Below are positions 58,225 through 64,000 of a stretch of 64,000 nucleotides of DNA, piece after piece; within the stretch, counting starts at the first letter, position 1; each line of letters begins with the position of its first letter. A model generated the notes under the pieces. The model ran no database searches. It worked only from the letters and a program-made list of their open reading frames with translations, and was not told the DNA's origin. Origin of the DNA: an uncultured Prevotellaceae bacterium (GTDB lineage Bacteria; Bacteroidota; Bacteroidia; Bacteroidales; Muribaculaceae); contig CAMJXD010000007.1 in the NCBI GenBank assembly GCA_946409635.1, positions 1 through 64,000 on the forward strand, read 5' to 3'. Made by a program: the position numbers and the translations under genes.

Positions 58225-58647
58225 TCAATCTCGGTTGTCATTTTTGACAACAGTTTTTACGGCGTCGTTCGTCTCGCCGATGCCCTGGATACGGATGTAG
58301 TCCTCGGCAGTGAGCACGCCGGCACGGGTGCGTGTGGCCGGGCCTATGGCGAGCGTGAGCGACGAGGTCGCCCCGTCGACCATGCTGCGAGCCATGAGCT
58401 GCAGGATGACGTTGCTGTGGTCATCGACGTTGCGCTGCTGGATGTCGTAGAGGAAACGGTACTGCTGGAGCGTTTCCTTCCAGAAGCGGATGATGTTGTA
58501 CTCGGTCTCGCTGGTGGCGGTGGCCAGCAGGTCGGCGATGGCCTGGAGGATGGAGCCGACGGTCTCGGGCGAGATGCTTTCTTTCTCGGTCTCGACGCGG
58601 AATGCGGAGATCAACGATGTCAGTTGTTGGATGTCAATCATAATCAA
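58225..58647 (-). CDS. Phage-like hypothetical protein
   Basis: Low-complexity helical protein within the att-bounded segment; ORF MIMIDIQQLTSLISAFRVETEKESISPETVGSILQAIADLLA. Confidence 0.4.
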   Translation of the reverse strand: MIMIDIQQLTSLISAFRVETEKESISPETVGSILQAIADLLATATSETEYNIIRFWKETLQQYRFLYDIQQRNVDDHSNVILQLMARSMVDGATSSLTLAIGPATRTRAGVLTAEDYIRIQGIGETNDAVKTVVKNDNRD

Positions 58648-58740
58648 AATAGCTTTACGATTTTACGACGCAAAGCTACTTTGATTGAGCGGTGTGGTAA
58701 AAGACAAGAAAAAGCCTACCGAAGGCTTAATTATCTTTGA

Positions 58741-59472
58741 TTATATTAATGTTGCTTTCCTTCGAAAAATAATATATGATAATGCCCATGCTATTAGAGT
58801 GAATATTACATAGACATAGTTGTATGCAATCAGAATATCTTGATTCTTTGCCTGTAAAGCATAAAAGAACAGAGCAATTGAAATACCCACAATACATAAG
58901 AACGTTTTAATAAAAGGGAATTTCCGCCAATATGTGCTTCCAATCATAAAACATGATTGAACAGTTAAGAAAAACAAGAATACACTATTTTCACCTTTCG
59001 CAAACTCAATAAGTTTTTTTGTAACCGATATGTTCTCAATACTTTTTGTGGATTCTACAGAGAAGTGAAGAATAGCAACAAGGAGTTTTACCGATAATTC
59101 TGATAACAACAAAAATATAAATGGGAATAACAAAACGTATACAAACCACTCAATAATATACTTCTCAAACTTGGTGGTCGGGAAGCATATATAGGCTATT
59201 CTCGTTCTTCGATTTCTTAACTCCCGAAACATGATGCTAGCACTTAAGCAGCCAAATACAAATAACAAGAAGATGGTTATTTGCATTATCTCTGTGGTAT
59301 AATTAAGATTAGATTGAGGTCTCGATAAGATTGGTATAATTGCAAATATCAAGTACGAAAGCAACATTGTCGCAAACATCAATGCAGCATAATAAAGCAA
59401 TCGTCTGGCATTTTCGTGAATAAACTTACTGAATGCCATAAAAAAATGATTGAGTTTATTTTGTGAGTTCAT
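58741..59472 (-). CDS. ABC-2-like membrane permease
   Basis: Six hydrophobic segments; overlaps the 3' end of an ABC ATPase gene. Confidence 0.7.
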   Translation of the reverse strand: MNSQNKLNHFFMAFSKFIHENARRLLYYAALMFATMLLSYLIFAIIPILSRPQSNLNYTTEIMQITIFLLFVFGCLSASIMFRELRNRRTRIAYICFPTTKFEKYIIEWFVYVLLFPFIFLLLSELSVKLLVAILHFSVESTKSIENISVTKKLIEFAKGENSVFLFFLTVQSCFMIGSTYWRKFPFIKTFLCIVGISIALFFYALQAKNQDILIAYNYVYVIFTLIAWALSYIIFRRKATLI

Positions 59473-60295
59473 AATTAATAGTTTCTGCAATGCTTGGATT
59501 GTGTACCAACATATTATACAACATTTCCAAATCTATTCTCGTATTGCTCCGTGCCGCTCGTAATGAGAATTTTCTGTTCGCATCTTGTAGAACTGCCAAG
59601 CTGTTTCTGTCACTCATTTGTGCCTCATCATTCTCTATAACAAATCTGCGTGATAAAGATTCGCAATCAGTTTGAAGAATTATATGTTTGTCATGTAAGA
59701 TAACAACATCATCAAACAAAACATCAACATCATTAATCTGATGAGTGGAAAGAATTATACATTTGTCACAATTCTCCTTGGTTTGAGCAATGAAGTCCCG
59801 GAATTGTTGTTTGCTTACAATATCCAACCCGTTTGTCGGCTCATCAAGGATAAGTAAGTCGGTATTCGTAGAATGAGCAAAACATAAATAAAATTTCTTC
59901 TTTTGCCCCATCGACAACTCTCCTAATCTATTATCGTAATCAATTCCAAAAAGGCTGAGATATTGAAGGAAATCATCTCGGCTGAACTTTGGGTAGAATG
60001 GAGCGTTTATTTTCAGATAGTTTTTAATACTGATATTTGGTAAATCAAATTCTTCAGGAACAAAGAAAAAGTCTTCAATCTTATTCTGCCAATTTCCATT
60101 GGCTGAATTCTTATATGAGATTGTTCCTTGTTGTGGACGCAATAAGTTGGTAATCAAATATAATAATGTGGATTTGCCGACACCATTCATTCCCAACAGT
60201 CCATAAACACGAGAAGGCATCAATAGAAGATTGATGTCTTGGAGTATATATTTTTGTTTCTTGTATCCGAATGATACATTCTCCAATCGAACCAT
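59456..60295 (-). CDS. ABC transporter ATP-binding protein
   Basis: LLGMNGVGKSTLLYLI (Walker A), LSMGQKKKFYLCFA (signature), DLLILDEPTNGLD (Walker B). Confidence 0.93.
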   Translation of the reverse strand: MVRLENVSFGYKKQKYILQDINLLLMPSRVYGLLGMNGVGKSTLLYLITNLLRPQQGTISYKNSANGNWQNKIEDFFFVPEEFDLPNISIKNYLKINAPFYPKFSRDDFLQYLSLFGIDYDNRLGELSMGQKKKFYLCFAHSTNTDLLILDEPTNGLDIVSKQQFRDFIAQTKENCDKCIILSTHQINDVDVLFDDVVILHDKHIILQTDCESLSRRFVIENDEAQMSDRNSLAVLQDANRKFSLRAARSNTRIDLEMLYNMLVHNPSIAETINYELTK

Positions 60296-60339
60296 TTTTT
60301 AGAATGATATAATATTGATGAACAGTTGTAGACGATAAA

Positions 60340-61428
60340 TTATTGTTCAGTATCTTCTTTTACAGACTTATTGTGTTGCAGATAAAAGATTTCTTTTTGC
60401 TGCTCAATCTCACGTCTCAAGACTTCTTCCGACGGCAGGTAAGTCAAATACTTGGCGGCATAGAGTTGCTTGCTGTCATGAAGCACGGAGTATTGTGCTA
60501 TGTCTTTACTTGTGTCGGAGCAAAGCAGCAAGCCTATGGTTGGATTGTCTCCGTCTGTTCGCTTCAAGTCATCGAACATTCGTACATACATATCCATCTG
60601 TCCGACATCTTGATGGGTCACTCGTTTTGTTTTGAGGTCGATAAGTACGTAGCATTTCAATACCACATTGTAGAATACCAAGTCAACAAAGAAATCGCCG
60701 GCATCGGTGCTAATGTGGTATTGCTCGGCCATGAATGCGAATCCACGACCCATCTCAAGCAAAAACTCTTTCAGGTGACGGATGATAGCTTTCTCGAGTT
60801 CGGTCTCGGTGAACGAAGAGTTGGACGGAAGTTGCAGGAACTCAGCTACGACAGGATCTTTGAGAAAACCTTGTGGCTCATCTTTCAATGGTGCGGTGAG
60901 CTGTAGCATTTCTTCAATTACGGCCTCTTTCTTGGGTGATTGCAGTAATCGGTGATAATACTGAGAGCCAACGTTACGTGCCAAAGTACGCACACTCCAC
61001 GATTCTGCAGAGGCTTCTCTAATATACCAGTATCTTGCGTCTTCACTTGTGACCGACAATACAGTGCGATAATGTGACCATTTAAGATTTGGTACACGCG
61101 TGTACCAAATTTCCAAATCGCTGAAGCATAGATACAATTGACGGTAATTGCGCAAATCACGCGCAGAAAAGCCGTGGGCGTATTCCAATGACAACTCTTC
61201 GGCAAGCAGCGTTATCAGTCTGCTACCATATTCAGCCCTGCGCTGGCCATGCTGTTCTTCTTCAACAATGCGCTTGCCAATAAGCCAATACGTATGAATG
61301 GCAACTGTGTTAACTTTATCGTACGCTTCACGTAACCCACGCTCAACAATTAGTTTCACATCGTCAACTAATTGCGTGGGCAACACTTGTTTATCTTGCG
61401 ACTTAATGAGGTTCTTGTTTTCTTCCAT
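60340..61428 (-). CDS. PDDEXK nuclease domain protein (YhcG / DUF1016-like)
   Basis: VNTVAIHTYWLIGKRIVEEEQHGQRRAEYGSRLI; YHISTDAGDFFVDLVFYNVVLKCYVLIDLKTKRVTHQDVGQMDMYV. Confidence 0.88.
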   Translation of the reverse strand: MEENKNLIKSQDKQVLPTQLVDDVKLIVERGLREAYDKVNTVAIHTYWLIGKRIVEEEQHGQRRAEYGSRLITLLAEELSLEYAHGFSARDLRNYRQLYLCFSDLEIWYTRVPNLKWSHYRTVLSVTSEDARYWYIREASAESWSVRTLARNVGSQYYHRLLQSPKKEAVIEEMLQLTAPLKDEPQGFLKDPVVAEFLQLPSNSSFTETELEKAIIRHLKEFLLEMGRGFAFMAEQYHISTDAGDFFVDLVFYNVVLKCYVLIDLKTKRVTHQDVGQMDMYVRMFDDLKRTDGDNPTIGLLLCSDTSKDIAQYSVLHDSKQLYAAKYLTYLPSEEVLRREIEQQKEIFYLQHNKSVKEDTEQ

Positions 61429-61464
61429 AATACAAAGATACGACAAATCTCGTAATTAAAACGA

Positions 61465-61902
61465 CTATACATGACTTTTATTACATCGCCGTGCGAAATC
61501 GCTCAAAGTGCCAGTGAACGAGCGTCCTATGTTATCTTCATAAAACTCTTTGATATTCATCACCGAAGCATAATACTTTCGCCTGAACCACTTGCGGCGT
61601 TGCCGCACTTTGGCCCTGCCGATGTCACCGCTATTGCCACGGGGCGTTTCACGACCTGTGCCATAGTCCTGCCACAAGCCGTATTCGAGAAAGGCTTGCG
61701 AGAGCGAGACCTCGAAAAAGCGTCCGTCGGCACGCATGGCGATGGCTTTGGGCGAAGCCAGCAAAGCCCCGGTGTCAATGACTCCCAACAATGTGATTTG
61801 CTCCTGCCAAATCTTGATCATTGTGTCATTGAAAGCGGTGACGAACTTCTGGCGCTCCTGTAGGGCCTGTTGTTCGGTAGGCTTATTCCCATTCATCGGC
61901 AT
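61465..61902 (-). CDS. Phage-like small protein (virion/tail-associated type)
   Basis: 146-codon ORF with YGLWQDYGTGRETPRGNSGDIG, resembling phage morphogenesis proteins. Confidence 0.45.
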   Translation of the reverse strand: MPMNGNKPTEQQALQERQKFVTAFNDTMIKIWQEQITLLGVIDTGALLASPKAIAMRADGRFFEVSLSQAFLEYGLWQDYGTGRETPRGNSGDIGRAKVRQRRKWFRRKYYASVMNIKEFYEDNIGRSFTGTLSDFARRCNKSHV

Positions 61903-62164
61903 TGTATCTCAGGTCGGTATAGACATCTACGGCTATCTGGAAGTAGGCGCAGGCACATCCGCTGAAGAAGTATCGGTCAATCTCGTTGAACGATATCCTC
62001 GGGTCGAGGTAGATGCAGTGCTGCTCCAGCTTGGTCTTCTCCAGGATCAGCAGCGACATGAACTGGCGGAACAGCTCGCGCAGGGTCTCCATGCAGCGGT
62101 TGCGGGCCGCCATGTCGTCGATCTTGTGGCGCTTTGCCAGGGATAAAAAGCCAACGGTTGACAC
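61883..62164 (-). CDS. Phage-like small hypothetical protein
   Basis: ORF overlapping 61465-61902; adjacent to tRNA-Lys. Confidence 0.4.
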   Translation of the reverse strand: MSTVGFLSLAKRHKIDDMAARNRCMETLRELFRQFMSLLILEKTKLEQHCIYLDPRISFNEIDRYFFSGCACAYFQIAVDVYTDLRYNADEWE

Positions 62165-62169
62165 AACGA

Positions 62170-62205
62170 AAAAGCCAAATGGCTCATTTCAAGTCATTTG
62201 GCTTT
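62170..62205 (-). terminator. tRNA-Lys terminator hairpin
   Basis: AAAGCCAAATG...CATTTGGCTTT. Confidence 0.65.
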
Positions 62206-62212
62206 CCTTCTC

Positions 62213-62287
62213 GTGACCCCGGTGGGACTCGAACCCACGACCCATTGATTAAGAGTCAATTGCTCTACCAACTGAGCTACGGAGTCA
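62213..62287 (-). tRNA. tRNA-Lys(CTT)
   Basis: TGACTCCGTAGCTCAGTTGGTAGAGCAATTGACTCTTAATCAATGGGTCGTGGGTTCGAGTCCCACCGGGGTCA on minus strand; CTCTTAA anticodon loop; TTCGAGTC T-loop. Confidence 0.95.
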
Positions 62288-62508
62288 TCGCTCATTCAAT
62301 TGCGGTGCAAAGGTACTGCTATTTTCTGAATCAGCAACTTTTTTTGCGACTTTTTTTTCAAAAAAGTGATTTTTTTCTTTGGCGATTTTGATGATGGATG
62401 TCTTAAGTTGCTGATAAATAACGCGATGTGTGCTTTATGAGAGATTTTCTGAATTTGTGTTGACTATGGGGTGGGAGAGTGCGGTGTCGTAAATCTTTTT
62501 GCTGAATC

Positions 62509-62539
62509 TTGGGCGAATGGGATTTTTGTTGTAATTTTG
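62509..62539 (+). promoter_or_regulatory. Bacteroidetes-type promoter
   Basis: TTGG (-33) at 62509 and TAATTTTG (-7) at 62532, 19-nt spacer, ~100 nt upstream of the next start codon. Confidence 0.5.
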
Positions 62540-62641
62540 TAGCATGAGTCAGTAATGATCTTGAATCTTTGTTTAGCCCGCATGTAAATTATCCAAGTTT
62601 ATCACATTATTATTTATTCACCTCATTAAAATAAAGTATTT

Positions 62642-64000
62642 ATGAAAAAAGTTTTTTCTCTCCTTTTGGTGGCCATGTTTGCTCTGTCGGCATGGGCTGA
62701 CGTGACTGTGACGTTTACCCCCGGCGAGACTGTGGGGCAGAATACCGCTGCCAGCAAGCATGATGAAATGTCGCTTGATGGCGTGAAGATTGAGTGCACC
62801 CAAGGGGCATTTTTGGCCAATCCTTACCGCTTTGCAGGTGGCAGCACGACGACGATCACCTCGACGGTGGGCAACATCAAGAAGATTGAGTTCACGTGTG
62901 AGGGTTCTTATAGCCAGAGCTATGGTCCCGACCAACTGTACGGAAATGGCTACAGCTGCCACTCGGGCAGCAATGTGGGCACCTGGCAGGGCGACACGGC
63001 CGTGGTTGTGCTGAATGCCGCGTCGCAGTGCCGTGCGCGCAAGATCGTGGTTACCATTGCCGAGGACATCGTTACCGAGCTCGTCGAGCCCGTGTTCCAT
63101 CCCGCAGGTGGCGAGTTCAGCGGCAGCCTGGAAGTGACCCTGAGCTGTCGCACTCAGAATGCCCAGATCTATTACTGGGAGGGCACTGCCGAGGAGCAGG
63201 ACGAGTGGCACTATTATTCCGGTCCCATCTATGTGACCGAGACCAAGACTCTCACGGCCGTGTCGATGAAGGGTTCGGAGATGAGCGACTATGTCACCGT
63301 CACCTTCACCAAGGTGGATCAGACTGTCGAGGCTCCCGTGTTCACTCCCGCGTCGTGTGAGTTTGTCGACCGCCTGGATGTGACGCTGTCGTGTGCTACT
63401 GCCAATGCCAAGATCTATTACAGTCTGGACCAGGAGCTGTGGAGCCAGTATGTGGACGCTATTCCCGTGACCGATGACCTCACCATCTGGGCCAAAGCTG
63501 TGGTGGGTGATGTCGAGAGTGAGGTTGTGAGCGCCACCTATACCAGGCAGGTCACTACCAGCGAAGTGATCTTTGACGCTAATGTCGATGTGGCTGAAGG
63601 CGTGTATAGCGGTCACAACCGCTTCACTGTGGTGAAGTATCCCGTGACCATGACTGTGGGTGACGGCATGATCAGCAACAATGGCCAGTACCACTTCTAT
63701 GGCCCGAGTGACACGTCGAATGTCGTGTTCACCTCGGTGGGCGCTCCCATCGTCAAGATAGAGTTTAGTGGTCAGACGGGCTACACAGCCAGCCATCTGT
63801 CACTGGCCGAGGGCACCGGGGGCACTTGGACCACTGGCGGCCTTGACGGCACTTGGGCAGGCCGTGCCAACACGGTGGCCTTCAAAGTGAACAAGCAGGC
63901 ACGCTTTGTCCGGATTATCGTGACCGTAGACAGCCCCGACCTGACGTTGCTTGGTGATGTTGACAGCAACGGTGAGGTAAACGTGACCGACGTCATCACA
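62642..64000 (+). CDS. Secreted protein with chitobiase/FN3-like repeats and C-terminal dockerin (3' truncated by window edge)
   Basis: ATG at 62642, signal peptide MKKVFSLLLVAMFALSAWA; repeats EPVFHPAGGEFSGSLEVTLSC and APVFTPASCEFVDRLDVTLSC; ends LLGDVDSNGEVNVTDVIT; absent from the ORF track because it has no stop in the window. Confidence 0.85.
   Translation, partial: MKKVFSLLLVAMFALSAWADVTVTFTPGETVGQNTAASKHDEMSLDGVKIECTQGAFLANPYRFAGGSTTTITSTVGNIKKIEFTCEGSYSQSYGPDQLYGNGYSCHSGSNVGTWQGDTAVVVLNAASQCRARKIVVTIAEDIVTELVEPVFHPAGGEFSGSLEVTLSCRTQNAQIYYWEGTAEEQDEWHYYSGPIYVTETKTLTAVSMKGSEMSDYVTVTFTKVDQTVEAPVFTPASCEFVDRLDVTLSCATANAKIYYSLDQELWSQYVDAIPVTDDLTIWAKAVVGDVESEVVSATYTRQVTTSEVIFDANVDVAEGVYSGHNRFTVVKYPVTMTVGDGMISNNGQYHFYGPSDTSNVVFTSVGAPIVKIEFSGQTGYTASHLSLAEGTGGTWTTGGLDGTWAGRANTVAFKVNKQARFVRIIVTVDSPDLTLLGDVDSNGEVNVTDVIT

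Larger units (their letters stand above)
58079..62226. mobile_element. Remnant integrative / phage-like element at tRNA-Lys
   Basis: Direct repeats containing tRNA 3' end; AT-rich cargo; phage-like small ORFs; no integrase found. Confidence 0.65.

Noticed and set aside
58225-62164. Integrase or recombinase gene for the tRNA-Lys element
   Set aside because: No ORF in the segment shows tyrosine or serine recombinase motifs.

Overview
The window is a GC-rich chromosomal segment from a Bacteroidales-type bacterium (Muribaculaceae/Prevotella-like by gene families, TAnnTTTG -7 promoters and dockerin-type secreted proteins; the taxon is inferred). It starts inside mutS and ends inside a secreted dockerin protein. 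Most of it is core and housekeeping: mutS, U32 peptidase, glgB, AGCS symporter, PfkB kinase, SIS isomerase, recF, pgeF, glycine-lipid acyltransferases (glsB/glsA-like), tatD-yidD-rnpA-hemD-DUF4271, GH89, pldA, thyA-folA-lpxB, aminotransferases, a flavodoxin and porins. The main irregular regions are: (1) a ~4.1 kb AT-rich element at a tRNA-Lys(CTT) gene, bounded by a 37-bp direct repeat, with phage-like gene remnants, an ABC exporter and a YhcG-like PDDEXK nuclease but no visible integrase; (2) a 1001-aa six-TM protein with two Rossmann/RCK-like regions and a possible C-terminal RyR-like domain; (3) an orphan, apparently non-lipidated SusD-like protein with N-terminal dockerin repeats and no SusC; (4) a HemD with a repeated Lys/Ala-rich tail; (5) an in-frame TPR-GDPD fusion with an internal signal peptide; (6) a ~620-bp hairpin-rich intergenic unit bounded by 22-bp direct repeats; and (7) several families of long perfect palindromes. 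All calls are from reading the sequence; no database searches were run.
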